Source: Actinomucor elegans
Taxonomy: Eukaryota; Mucoromycota; Mucoromycetes; Mucorales; Mucoraceae
Reading direction: 5' to 3'
DNA: 64,000 nt
NCBI GenBank assembly: GCA_026027325.1
Contig: JAMSLZ010000022.1
Coordinates: 62,001 to 126,000 of the forward strand
The translations under genes were made by a program, and so were the position numbers. The notes below the pieces were generated by a model that searched no databases, was not told the origin of the DNA, and worked only from the letters and a program-made list of their open reading frames with translations. Below are positions 11,497-22,459 of this stretch, one piece after another (positions within the stretch are counted from its first letter, which is position 1; each line of letters starts with the position of its first letter).

Positions 11497-11738
11497 TTCT
11501 ATGTTCGTAATAAAGCGTTTATTGACAGAAACTTCAACATTAACATCAAGGTTAGAGTTAGCAGGTGGTATGTTTCAAGAAAATTTTGAAAAAATAGTAG
11601 TGATAAAAATCGAATGAAATAAGAAAGAGTGGTTATAGAAATGGCCTTTTTAAAGCAGATAATAAATTCCTAGGTGTTTTATTTTGGTAAAATAACACAG
11701 GACAATGAAAAGGACCTTACAAAAGATACATTCTAATA

Positions 11739-11758
11739 GTCGGCCCTAAAGGGCCGAC
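11739..11758. repeat. GC-rich hairpin in right terminal repeat of the piggyBac element
   Basis: GTCGGCCC-TAAA-GGGCCGAC, a perfect 8-bp stem. An AATAAT microsatellite follows just outside the element (about 11775-11795). Confidence 0.8.
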
Positions 11759-11776
11759 CTAATCTTTATTTGTTAA

Positions 11777-12471
11777 TAATAATAATAATAAAAATACCCA
11801 AAAAATGAACTCCTAACTAATGATCTTCATTTACAGTAGGCCTACTAACATGTATCAACTGAACATATTACTGGCAATCTGAATTGACAAGAGGATACAA
11901 GAAATGACAAATGAAGTGGCCCAAATTACTTCTTTTGTTACTTCAAATCATCTTTTATTACTTTGCAAGTAGTTCTAATATCACTTGTTTAGTTGAAGGC
12001 AGTTGAACAATAGTTCAAGACAACAGACCGTACTCAGAACTCGTAAAAAAAAATGGACATAACCTTTTAATCTCTCATATTCGTATGTCAACTATACTTT
12101 TGCAAGTGAGCAATTTGCTTGTGTTTTACAGGGAAGTGCCATATTCAGAAGTTTACCTGATTAAGTATTTATTCGCTGAGATTTATATATAGATATAGCA
12201 CTATTTTCTTTCATTGAAGAATGATTGATAGTGTATAATCTATCTAATTATTTCTAACAAGACAGAAAATGAGGATGTTACACCGATATGTGATACATAC
12301 TGCTGTGTGAATACCCGGTATTGTTTTGCCGAAGGCCCTAAAGTGGTACAACATCATCATCAATGCTAAGCAGTGATCTTGGTTGAATACAGAACTTTCT
12401 ATAAGTTTTATATAAGTACCTCTTTTTTTTTTGTAAATAGTCCACAGTTTTATTCTATTAAAATCAAAAAT
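11777..12471. other. Flank between piggyBac element and duplicated gene A
   Basis: No gene is visible. From about 11998 the sequence matches, in inverted orientation, the DNA upstream of gene B (to about 36415). The match is patchy (roughly 70-80 percent by eye), lower than in introns 1 and 2 of the gene. Confidence 0.6.
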
Positions 12472-13450
12472 ATGACAGCTACACCACCATTTAATTTTTC
12501 CACTAAAAAAATGATTGACCAGTCTTATGGCTGCTTATCACTAAGGATGGGTGTACTCATTGATGCTATTATTCACTTGGTTAGTCAGTTCCAATATTCC
12601 TACTGAAATATTAATCTGAAATATACAATTTCGTATTCTAGTCTTTCTATTCTTTGGTGAACTATATTTGCTATTTGCTAACAGATCACGCCAAAGGTAC
12701 TACTATTACAATTTTAAGCCTTTTTCCATTTCTGCCTAACCAATATACATAGACGAAAATTTGGAATGTTATGAATTCAAAATACCTTATATTAATTTTA
12801 TATATACTATTTATGACGCTATAGTGTGGTTTATATATATCTTTGGAATTGTTGGATGCTATAAGGCAAGTTCTTTTAGACATATACGCCAAGTCTGACA
12901 TATTAATCAATCTAGAAATCACATAAAATGATGGGCTATTATAAGAATATCCTTTGGGCGAAATGTATTTACAGTTTAGCTAGACATGGTACGATTGTAA
13001 AAGAAGATCATAGGCTAAAGGGCTTCAAGAACACTCCAGAAGACATTGATCCTCAAGTTTATCAAATTCTTATAATGGTGTTTCTGAGTGTACATATTAT
13101 CATCAGTATGTTTTTATTTGCACAATCAGTAAGTTAAAAAAAGTTCTGCAGTATCTGGGTCGGACTAGAATTTTTCGCGCGTATTAACAGGTTTATGCTG
13201 CTTTTGTGGCTACATGGTATCATCGATATCTTATGAGCAATTCTGAAAAGCAAGAAATAAAGACAAGAAAATAGAGAGGGTTTAACTACTTTGTCTTGCA
13301 AGAGGATATATTGTTGGAAATACAATAAAAGTTTTGGATATAAGCTTTATTTTCATTTTTAATGACAAAACAAACGTTAGTAAAGCAATTTCAGAATATG
13401 ACTGTACTATCAATATCGTCTATCATTTCCCCCATCTACATACTATACAG
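11998..13450 (+). repeat. Inverted segmental duplication, arm A
   Basis: About 1.45 kb that matches the reverse complement of 34955-36415. The match covers the upstream region, a five-exon gene with all four introns, and about 180 bp of 3' flank. The arms stand about 21.5 kb apart and face each other. Edges were judged by eye and may be off by a few tens of bases. Confidence 0.85.
12472..13274 (+). CDS. Four-helix membrane protein, duplicated gene A
   Basis: Exons are 12472-12579, 12642-12696, 12753-12865, 12916-13128 and 13191-13274, giving 190 residues. Introns of 62, 56, 50 and 62 nt have clear borders, and intron 2 has a CTAAC branch site. Intron 3 is GC-AG (GCAAGT...CTAG). The model is strongly supported by copy B at 35128-35944, which keeps every border and both start and stop. 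The protein begins MTATPPFNFSTKK, then has a CLSLRMGV segment leading into the first helix, a second helix around FIYTIYDAIVWFIYIFGIVG, a third around residues 98-115 and a fourth around VYQILIMVFLSVHIIISMF, with a short basic tail. The start faintly resembles LAPTM4-like proteins (Cys-x-x-x-Arg-x-Gly), which is only a guess. Function is unknown. Differences from copy B are almost all amino-acid replacements. Confidence 0.8.
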
Positions 13451-15026
13451 CAGCAACATGCCCAACTTCTTCATTATTCCCATTCAGCCCTTCCTCATTA
13501 GTACTATCTATACTAATCGAATTAAACTCGTTTACACTTGGTTCTCTGGAGAATCTATAAAGCAAGAGAGAGAGGGAGAGAAAAGAAAGCAAAATCATTA
13601 GTTGCAATATAGCTAATAATCTTTGCGCTGCTAATTACATACTACAATCATTAGGGTTAGGTGAAATATCTTGACTGCCTTACCGCTTATCAAGATATAA
13701 ACATCGTATACAATATACAAGAATATAGCTTATGCCGTGTAGCATTTGATCATATAGTATATAGAGTCTTTTTTAGTATAACTGAGAACTCTTGATCTTT
13801 CTCTTAGCTTTTACAATAAAATACAACCCCACGCTCTGTGAAATTCTATTTCTATCACCCCTTTATTATTATTTTAGCACCCAAAATTTCCTATAACGAA
13901 GATTATCACAAGAAATATATTCATTTACACTGTCAAATTCACGCGAGTACTTTAGTTCACCTTTGAACTCAGGGTTCTTCTTCTCTTGCTCCATTTGTCT
14001 GTGAGTTTTTTGTGTCTTTTGATGGGATACTCGATCATGAAAGACTTAAAGTACAGGTTGGTAGCGTTTCAATGGATAAATATAATCCTTGGCATTCTTG
14101 ATGTATGCGTGAGCAAATGCTTTCTTCACATTATTTGCTACTGCATTAAGAGATTTACTGACTGTTTTCTTGATCTGTTTGTAGTTCTGGCTTGAAAACG
14201 AATTAGCAGGAATACCGTTGCACTACATATGATGCAGTACCTCAACTTTGAGCTTCCAGTTTGGGAAGGTAAGTTTCAGTCAGCATTCATTTTATTTTTA
14301 TTTTTGGAAAGTAGACAAATAGATGAGAGCTCAACTTTCAATTGAAATACGAAGTGGTCATACGCTTCAGAAGTCTAGCTCCTTTCTCTCCATAGTTTAT
14401 CTGCAATGTCTCAGTTGATTTATGACGGCAATATAAATAGTCTCTTATTAAGAGATAATAAGAGCTGATTTATTTAATAAACCTTTATATATAGTTTCGT
14501 GAGCGGTGGATGTGTTTGAAGGTCAGTTCTCAAGGAAGGAACTCAGGTTTCCTTTCCAAGTAACTTGACGATGGCTAGTAGTCTGTAACTGATAGCGGAT
14601 CAATAACAAAGTATTATCTGTCCAGTCACTATAGTTGATTAATCAATTAATTATATGTCGATGATAAATATTAAATGTTATACATTATGAACAGGATTTA
14701 ATGACTGATAAATCTCGATATAGATTCATATTCGAATAGTAATGTATACTCAGAATGAGGCGTTGAATTATTGGAATATTGGTGTTGCATAGTGAAATGA
14801 GTATATCGTATTTAACCATGGTGTAGGCCAAATAATATGACTGCAAAATAAGCACTACCTGACGAAATAATAGAAATAACTCCAAAAAAACAAGAAAATA
14901 CAACAGGAAAAAGTATATGCTTTAATAGATATCGCTATGTGTATATATATAAAAAAAAAAGTCTACATGAACAATTGGATATGAATATAAGTATTATATA
15001 TGAGCAATAGTCAAAGAAATGTTATA
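13275..15026. other. Intergenic region, no gene recognised
   Basis: The first 175 bp still belong to arm A. The rest is AT-rich, with short ORFs lacking family resemblance. The region before 15027 is the 3' flank of the methyltransferase gene. Confidence 0.5.
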
Positions 15027-16344
15027 TTATTTGCGTACAAGTTGGTATATATTGACACCAGTTTCTTTACAAATATCTATTTGTATATTGCGCTGCTTCT
15101 GTGTCTTGAACAAGGAAAACGAAGAAGAAATGCGACCCGACAAAATGTGGATATGAAACTTTTGCGCACAAATATCAAAGAAGCTTTGTTCATCTTCAAC
15201 ACTAAGACCGCGTCGCTTATAGCCCAAATATATATCAATGCGTCGATTCTCTGCGCTAAGCCAATCTAAAGTTTGCACCAGTTTTGGAAAAGAAGAAGGT
15301 TTATAGAGTACGTCTGATGCAATAATTGTATCAATTGGTCCGTCGATCAATATCTTCTGCACATCCTGCAAATTACCCCACTCCAATTGCTTTACATCTG
15401 TGTAATTATTCAAGTAGTTGTATGCACGATTTTGAAATATTAGATCCAATGCTTCTTGCAAGTCGGTCATGATAATTTCTGGCTTGTGGCATTTGGGATA
15501 AATATGTTTATAAAGGGAGGCCAATAGTAAGCCCAAGCATCCAGTACTAAACGAGCCTGTTAATAAGCTGATATGGTTGTTATAGTGAGTGCGTTTACCC
15601 AGCGCTCAAGTCTAACAATCGTTGACCCTTGAAGCATGTTGGATCTTCCTGAATTTTATCACAAAGAAGTTGGGACAATACCAATGCCGAATCCCACATC
15701 TTTCCTGGTGTTCCTAGCTCCCAGTCTTCTTTAATCACTAAAAACGAATCATCTTGTAAACTATACCCATGAAAAATGGTCTGCGAGACCAACGGTGCTT
15801 CCCATTCATCACTATTGCTGTTGTAATAACCAACTTTGTCTTCAGCGGTGTACAAAGGGCCAATAACCAAAGGAAATGCTTTGATTGTTTGCTGGTCTTG
15901 ATCTGTAGGATAAATCCGCAAAAAATATTTGGTTTGGGCGCTGGAAGGCGATAATCCAAGCCCTTCGTCTCGCCTAGTAATTTTGTATTCTAAATGACCC
16001 TCGGTATCATTTTGAAAACCTGCAATGTCTGAAGATGCAGTGAATTCCCAAGCATTATGCTGCAAAGGTCGACAAACAATAAGGCAATCGCTACAAGGAC
16101 GGATAAGACCATGTTTCTCGACTAACAATTGACAATCGACTTGAAGCCAGCATTGGGCCCGTTGCTGTCCTTTCAATGTCAAGCCTAATTCATTAACAAG
16201 TTTAAGGTCGATACGCTGCCAACTGTTGAAGATAATATGGGTTGAATAAGGACGTGACAACAGTATTCTATATAATACAGAATAGCGCTGCAGACGATAG
16301 TAGTAATCATCCGATTCACTAGTGCAAGCACTATGCTGCTGCAT
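15027..16344 (-). CDS. Family-16 (METTL21/EFM-like) methyltransferase
   Basis: Exons on the minus strand are 16344-15599 and 15546-15027, with a 52-nt intron (GTAAAC...TTTAG); the product is 421 residues. The junction gives LLDLSAGTGCLGLLLA, the SAM-binding motif I of Methyltransf_16 enzymes. It is preceded by GTPGKMWDSALVL, the usual upstream block, and followed by IIASDVLY (post-motif). Such enzymes are mostly protein-lysine methyltransferases acting on translation factors, chaperones or histones; the substrate here is unknown. The first 200 or so residues form an unusual N-terminal extension with alternating strand-like segments. I chose the first in-frame ATG (16344); the open frame upstream begins only with TTG. 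Confidence 0.8.
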
Positions 16345-16430
16345 TTGTCCAATAAGGTTTATAGAAAAAAAAAATAATGAAGACAAAGAACAGCAAATTT
16401 TTTAAACGTAACCTTTTTTTATTGTAATAT

Positions 16431-17259
16431 TTAAGAAGCGATAATAGTTCCAGGTGCATTTTGATCTTTTTTGAGGTCCAAGATGATGGATTTCATTCTT
16501 GAAACGTCTCTTGTTGGATACGCAGCTTTAGCATTCGAGATATCAAATTCACGCGCAACGCTTGCCCAAATATTCGAGTTATTTGTTGATTGTTCGCGGT
16601 TCTTTAATATTTTTTCCTCACGTTCCCTTAGATCAGTGTTAATTTCATATAGAAAACAATGCACCGTCTAATTTACCTGTTCTCCTCAATAGCCTTCTGC
16701 TTCTTATCGTTATAATCCTCATAAAATTTATCAATATCTTCTCGAGCTTGTTTCAAGATTTGATCCTTCTTTTCTTGTTCTTCTTGATCTCTCTGAGCAA
16801 TGATTCTCTTTTGATTTTCGCGCCATTGTCTATAAACACATTAAATATCTCAATTTTTTTTATTATCAGACATCTATCTATTTACCTAACTACATCAGGT
16901 TCTTCGTCAGGCAACATAGCCTTATGAAAGGCCTACATAAAAAAAAAGGTTAGCTTTGCAAGTATATTATCTTTATTTTCTTGTACCTGAGAAGATTCTA
17001 GATTTTCGGCCTTTGGATAACTATTTTCAAAAGCAGAATAATCGCTTGGTTGTGGAGGAGTAGAGACAAGAGCACTACTGGGAGACATGAGGTCGTTGTA
17101 AAGGTCAGGCGTTTGTTGAGTTGAGATGGGACCTGATGTGAAGTCATTGTTATCTAATGTAGTGAAAATATCAGCATCTCCACCTAACACAGCTCTTTCT
17201 CGGGCGAGGAAATCAGCAGTGGGATCCTCAGAAGAATTGAAATCACCAAAGTCAGACAT
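16431..17259 (-). CDS. CLC1: Clathrin light chain
   Basis: Exons on the minus strand are 17259-16987, 16932-16886, 16829-16677 and 16626-16431, encoding 222 residues. Introns are 54, 56 and 50 nt; intron 1 has a CTAAC branch site. The N-terminus has an acidic region with DPTADFLARERAVLGGDADIF, very typical of clathrin light chains. The middle exon is a long charged coiled coil (QWRENQKRIIAQRDQEEQEK ... DIDKFYEDYNDKKQKAIEENR), the heavy-chain binding rod. The C-terminus has the family pattern WASVAREFDI ... RDVSRMKSIILDLKKD. It regulates clathrin coat assembly at the plasma membrane and the trans-Golgi/endosomes. It sits 87 bp downstream of the upstream methyltransferase start on the same strand, but the genes are likely separate transcripts. 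Confidence 0.92.
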
Positions 17260-17352
17260 TGAATAAAGATGAACAAGCAGAGAAAGGAAAGAAAAGAAAA
17301 GAAAATTCGAGGCCTTTTTTTTTATTATTTATCAGGCAAGGTCGTACCAATT

Positions 17353-18267
17353 TTATCCTAACTTTTGTTTTACATAACGCAGTAAAGTGATGTTATTCAT
17401 CAAACTCGGCTTTTCAACTAAATGAGCAGCAGCTAATGGCACCCGATTATCATTAACTATCACAAATATTTCTTTACTGTTGGTAATCTCGCATTGAATG
17501 GTTCGATCTCCCAGGTCGATATAACTTTTATGCGGTTTAGCTGAGTTATGCTTATCAGACATCCGCTGAGCCATGTTCTGGGCATTAGTAACAAATTGAT
17601 CCATAGCCAGTTTTTCAGCCAGATACTTATCCCAGGCCCTGAGATATTCCATAAAACACATAGTTAATATAGTCAAAATAGACATACATGCGAGTTTGTG
17701 TTGTATATAGAGGTAATGAAATCCTTTCCAGTACGGTAATTGACCTTGATTCTCGAGAATGCTGTCATATAATGATCGTAATCTAGGTGAACGTAAATAA
17801 AAAGCAACTTGGTTGGTGATTTCGAATTTGAAAGACGCGTCTTTCTCAGTTGAAGTCTCTGGACTGTAATTTTTTTTATTAATTGTGCTATCAGATCATG
17901 GAGCTTTGGAACTTACTGAAGTTTTAAAACGAGCTGCCGATGCGCTTTTGCAATTTCTGCTAAAGAAGCAGAAGGCTATATTTATTATCAGTCATGTCAT
18001 ACATGTACTCACATGCCTTTAGTACCTTCACTCCCAACCAAGCATAGAAATCAGTTTGATTACTCTTCATTGCGGTGCAAAGATCAAACAATTTGAATTC
18101 ATCTACAGAATGGGGCATGTTAATTGGAAAGCAATGAGTTTTTTTTTTTTTAATAATCCACCTTCTCTCCAATTCCAAGCTCTTATGATAGGTGGTATAA
18201 TGAAACCAAGAACTAATATGAGACCAAGTACTTTTATTGCATTGTTTTTGTGAATCTCTTTCAACAT
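17353..18267 (-). CDS. ERJ5: ER membrane J-domain protein (ERJ5-like) with HPE instead of HPD
   Basis: Exons on the minus strand are 18267-18162, 18102-18026, 17975-17917 and 17863-17353, giving 250 residues; introns are 59, 50 and 53 nt. An N-terminal hydrophobic helix (VLGLILVLGFIIPPII) precedes a J domain beginning FDLCTAMKSNQTDFYAWLGV and continuing KPSASLAEIAKAHRQLVLKLH. The domain ends with AFYLRSPRLRSLYDSILENQ and QLPYWKGFHYLY, a fungal ERJ5/DNAJC-type signature. A second hydrophobic segment follows (CMSILTILTMCFMEYL). The C-terminal DRTIQCEI ... VPLAAAHLVEKPS block also fits the family. The key HPD tripeptide, needed to stimulate Hsp70 ATPase, reads HPE, formed across the exon 3/4 junction. 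Either the protein is not a normal co-chaperone or the assembly has a substitution. Confidence 0.8.
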
Positions 18268-18381
18268 TGATTAAAAGCATCAAAAAGAAAGCTTGAAGAG
18301 CACGTCCCAGCTTAATGCCTACTAGTATTATGCTTTCATTCTTGATTTTCATTGGTGGGCGGTGATAATTATTGATGATGA
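18268..18381. other. Short promoter region upstream of the J-domain gene
   Basis: Only 114 bp separate the start codon from the CACTA element, so the transposon has landed in, or very near, the promoter of this gene. Confidence 0.6.
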
Positions 18382-18691
18382 CACTATGGGAAAAAAAAAG
18401 TGAAATAAAGTGAATTCATGGCAAAATCAAGTGAATTTCAAGTGAATTAGTGCTTTCACCTGAATTTAAAGTGAAATAAAGTGAATTTCATGGCAACTTG
18501 GAAACCAGGTTAATGCACCTTAACTTTTATTTCCATTATTTTTCCATGAATTTCCATGTTTCCCAATTGGAGTGAATATGGAGCTAGTTCGAGTAAATTG
18601 TATGTTAAACTAAACAGTGAAGCAGAGCTCTGGTTTCAACGAATATAAGACAGCATTGATAGTATAGAATAAATTTATATATGTACTTGGT

Positions 18692-21600
18692 TTAATAAGG
18701 TCTCCAAGCAACATATGTTTTGTCTTTATTTAATAAAGAAGGTATAAGTATAGCATATCCTATTATGTCCTTGGCTTTGATTATTTTCCATAGGAGCCTT
18801 TCTTCATAGGGTTGCGTATAATAGCAGCATGTTTGACCATCAAACACTAAAGTCGTTTGATGTTGTAATAAGGCAAGTATTTGATCTTTCCATCTAATAA
18901 ACTGCTTTACTTGGCCTATATTATATTGTAAGGACATAGTATCATCTGATATGTATGCAACTATCTTTTGGTTTTGTTTTCTTGAAGAAATATCAACGGT
19001 TTGGCCATTCCTCGTTTTACCGTAAGTATTAGAAGTAGAAACAGAGTACTCCTCTTCTGTTGAACTGGAACCATTATGATCGGCTAGATATTGCTGGATT
19101 AGATGCTTAATATCACACGTTGGAAATAATTGGTTGATTAAGTCAGCAGAAGAAGGTTTAAATACCATATCTTCATCAACACTATGGCTTTCAATTCCAA
19201 TCTGCCAGTTTTTATACGCTTTTGTGTAGTGATCCATTAGAACAGTGACAGAGTTTTTTTGAGGATTTTGTTTAGACTTGATATGTCTTTTTACATCTTG
19301 AATACTTCTTTCAAGAGTTCGGGCGCTTATCAATCTAAGTGGACCAAGCTGAAAAATAATATAGGACAAATGTTTTAGATAATGCTGGTTAATGGTAAAT
19401 GTATCTTTTCCCATCTTCTGCAGTAAGAACGCATGCCATCTTTTTACTAATCTAGAATGAAAAGACGATATAAATTATCGAAAACTTAGCATAGCTGCAC
19501 GTAGTAGTCTCTCAAAAAAAAAACTTACTCATCAATCCGTAACAGATCACTTGGATATATGTTGAATTTTTGGGTCAAAGTGCAGACCATGGATATTGAT
19601 TTCAAAGCATTGCACGCATCATCAACAGCTTCCAGTACAGGAGAAGCTACCTTTCTCTTCTTTTTTCTATTTCTTTCGGTTTGGTAAATATCAGCATGTT
19701 GTTTTCGTAACGCCTCCACTACCAAAGTGGGTACTATGTACATTAAAAAATCAATCCAGTCAACGCTACGAGATTGGCCTGATTTGGAAGAAATATCTAA
19801 GTGAAGAAAAAAGCAAGGATATTAATTCATTGGAATAATTAGCATTAAGTTTCTTGAGTTAATCTCTAATACCTATAAATTGACCATCAATGGCTCCATT
19901 TGGAAGCATTCGTTGTATTTGAACCATTGCTCTGCCAATTTCTTCTCTATAGGCGTTCCGAAGGAACAAAGGGTTATAGTATCCGAATCTCTGAGAGTCA
20001 TCCTTCATCATGGACCATATGTGCTTGGCTATATTCATTCCCCATAAGTGCATCTCATCTAATCCAAAAAATGAACATCCATGAAAGCTTTTTAATAATG
20101 CAAATGGCAATTTCCCTTTGAGTGAAGTAGCCTAGATAGTTAATCAAATCATACTGCATTAGACACTGATACAGTTACTATTGTTTAATTTATTAAGCTT
20201 CTTACCAAGTCACCGTTTTGATAATCCTCAGAAGTCCTTAATGGGTATTCAATGGGCTCTTGTGCTTCATTTGTTCCAGGAAAAACTATAGTCCTTTTTG
20301 ATTTGGAATAAATGCCTTTGATCTTGCAAATGCGGCATCCATGGTAAGAATTATGGCCAGCATGTAAACATAGCTCTGATAGTCCAGGAATATCACCAAT
20401 TATGTTTAATAAGTGGGCCTTTATACGGATGGAAGAGGTTCCTGTTTCGACAATAATGCCTTCTGTTTCCAAAACGAGAAGCTCCTGGATGGTAGGATAA
20501 AGGAAACTAAAGATATCATAGGGTTTTCTCGGACCAGGTATGACGGCAACGATCAGTCTGTTTTCTGGATCAAATCTATAATAGAGCATTTAATTTATCC
20601 ATTAAAGTTTCAGCGCCAAGTTATTTTGTTTTGTACCTTTGTTCTGGTGGTATATCATTAATAGTAAACATGATAATTGCCATACTATTATCACCTGTGT
20701 CAAAAGGATGGAATCCATCGTAATGGAACGAGAGCGAGAGGTTATAGTCTTCTTCGGCGTCACTATTTCTACTTTTAAAAGCGAATCCATCCAATATATC
20801 TCTCTCGCAGCCATCAAGCTCATCGGTTGAACTATACACAGAGCTACGCGTAGCTTTATATTTCAACTTCTTCCTATTCTTTTCAGACAGCATAAAATAG
20901 GCCAACTGCTTACTAAGTGATAGTTGGTAATGCTTGGCTTTAGCTTCCATGATAGTTGATGTGGACGATGTCTCTTCATAACGATGTCTCTTGCAACTTA
21001 ACCTAGGGCAAGCAGTTTGACTGTCACCAGGGTAATACATGTAGCACCCTTCAGGACACATGTCATATTTATCAGCTTGAAGTTGGATTATATGATTATT
21101 ATTAATGCTTTCGCATTTATACGGGCTGATGAATTTTAGATGTTCTATAAAAGAAAATAAGAATAGCAGTGAGCACACTGGTAGTAGTAAAGCAGCAAGA
21201 TGGAAATAATAACTATACCACTATTCATCTCAATTAAGTACTCATTGAAGAAGTTGAATATTTTTTCGGTCGTACTTTTTGATACATTGTTTTCTTTTAA
21301 GAGATACTTCAGTTCTAGACTTTTCCTCTCTGGAGGACTTAAAATATCCATGTACTGTTTACCATCGTCCTTGATTTTAAGCTGAATAGGATGGGTAATA
21401 GTATCTTTGAATTTGCTTAATCTAGAGTATATTTCTTCCACTGTGGTTTTTTTTATTGCGTCTTCTTCTATAGCGCCAACTGTTCGCCAACCTTCTTGTA
21501 TTACCTTAGTTTTTTCTGAATTTTCTTCTTCATTCGCTATAGAGTCGCATTCATCCAAGCTGTTCATATCTACAGAGTTACTGAAATCACAGTGGCTTGT

Positions 21601-21846
21601 TCGTAAAATATCAGCAGGATTGTTATTTACAATATCAGTGCTTGATTGATGTTGCGTTTCATGGTTTAAAAGATCATCTGATACATAAGGGTTACTGGCG
21701 AAATGACCTTGCTGAGATAGTGTAAGTTTCTGCTTTACTTGACTATATATATTGAAAGCACGTCGCATTCTGCAATTGATAATATGCCTTCTTATTTCTT
21801 TTTTAGTAAAGTACTGTTGACACACTGGGCAGTTTTCACCAGGCAT
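18692..21846 (-). CDS. CACTA transposase (Tnp2 / TnpD-like)
   Basis: Exons on the minus strand are 21846-21219, 21144-20637, 20575-20206, 20131-19873, 19796-19529 and 19451-18692, giving 930 residues with no internal stops; introns are 61-77 nt. The N-terminus has a zinc-finger-like CPVCQQYFTKKEIRRHIINC. The Tnp2 core reads YDGFHPFDTGDNSM (first Asp), NDIPPEQRFDPENRLIVAVIPGPRKPYD, IGDIPGLSELC (second Asp) and GCRICKIKG. A later FFGLDEMHLWG probably carries the last acidic residue. Tnp2 proteins bind element ends and carry out cut-and-paste transposition. Each splice junction joins recognisable Tnp2 blocks in frame, which supports the model. I chose ATG 21846 because the upstream frame opens only with GTG. 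Confidence 0.85.
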
Positions 21847-22459
21847 TATTCTTGTTGAAATAGGCGAAAGAGTAAAATAAAGGTAAAAGCGTTGGGACTC
21901 TGCACGTATTATATGCACAGTTTTAGAGATGCGGTAAAAATTGAATAAAAAGCGAATAAATGAATTAAAACCGTTTTATGAGGTTTTATTGATCTAAAGT
22001 AAGTTTAGCTATCCTATCTAGCACGTATGTCTTGTATTTAGATTTCAAAGAAAATAGTCTCTTGGTAACAATCAAAGGTCTTTTTTAATATATGTTCACT
22101 CTGCATTAATTGTCCTTTCAGCGGTGATCCAAACTTCCCTCTTTAGATGGATGGTTAGATGAAACCCATTCCTTAATATATATATGCAGAGTGCCATATG
22201 TGCGTTTCACCACAAGAGAGATATCAATATTCGAGCAAGGTTTGTTTATTACGCATAATTACGTTACATTAGCTCTAATAGGTTCTGATTTTTTGTATAT
22301 GATACCTAGCACTTCCTGGTAAGATTCTCCCGACACAGGCTATACCTATTAAGTTAAAGCCATTTTTAACTGCAGGGCTTATGATATAAAGATGGTTCCA
22401 CTACATGCATTTCTTTTGCACTCATTTCTTTCCATAAATTTTATAAAATCATTAGAATC
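21847..22459. promoter_or_regulatory. Shared promoter region inside the CACTA element
   Basis: These 613 bp separate the two divergent transposon genes, so both promoters must lie here. No specific box stands out. Confidence 0.5.

Larger units (their letters stand above)
9238..11776 (-). mobile_element. Complete piggyBac-like transposon (2.54 kb)
   Basis: The element is bounded by TTAA at 9238-9241 and at 11773-11776, the target site typical of the piggyBac superfamily. Reading inward from each TTAA gives CAAGTATAGATTA on the left and CAAATAAAGATTA on the right, 11 of 13 identical. Each end is followed by a GC-rich hairpin of the form TCGGCCC-loop-GGGCCGA. The only gene inside is a transposase on the minus strand (9557-11496). 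I infer a complete and possibly mobile copy, because both ends, both target sites and the reading frame are intact. Confidence 0.88.

Noticed and set aside
12686..12922. Minus-strand ORF conserved in both duplication arms (also plus strand 35479-35730)
   Set aside because: It lies antisense to exons 2-3 and introns of the duplicated gene. Its conservation is explained by the recent duplication, and the sense model has consistent splice sites.
17353..17685. Separate small gene of 110 residues
   Set aside because: The frame is continuous with upstream J-domain coding sequence, so it is the C-terminal part of the ERJ5-like protein. An intron at GTATGT was considered but breaks the frame.
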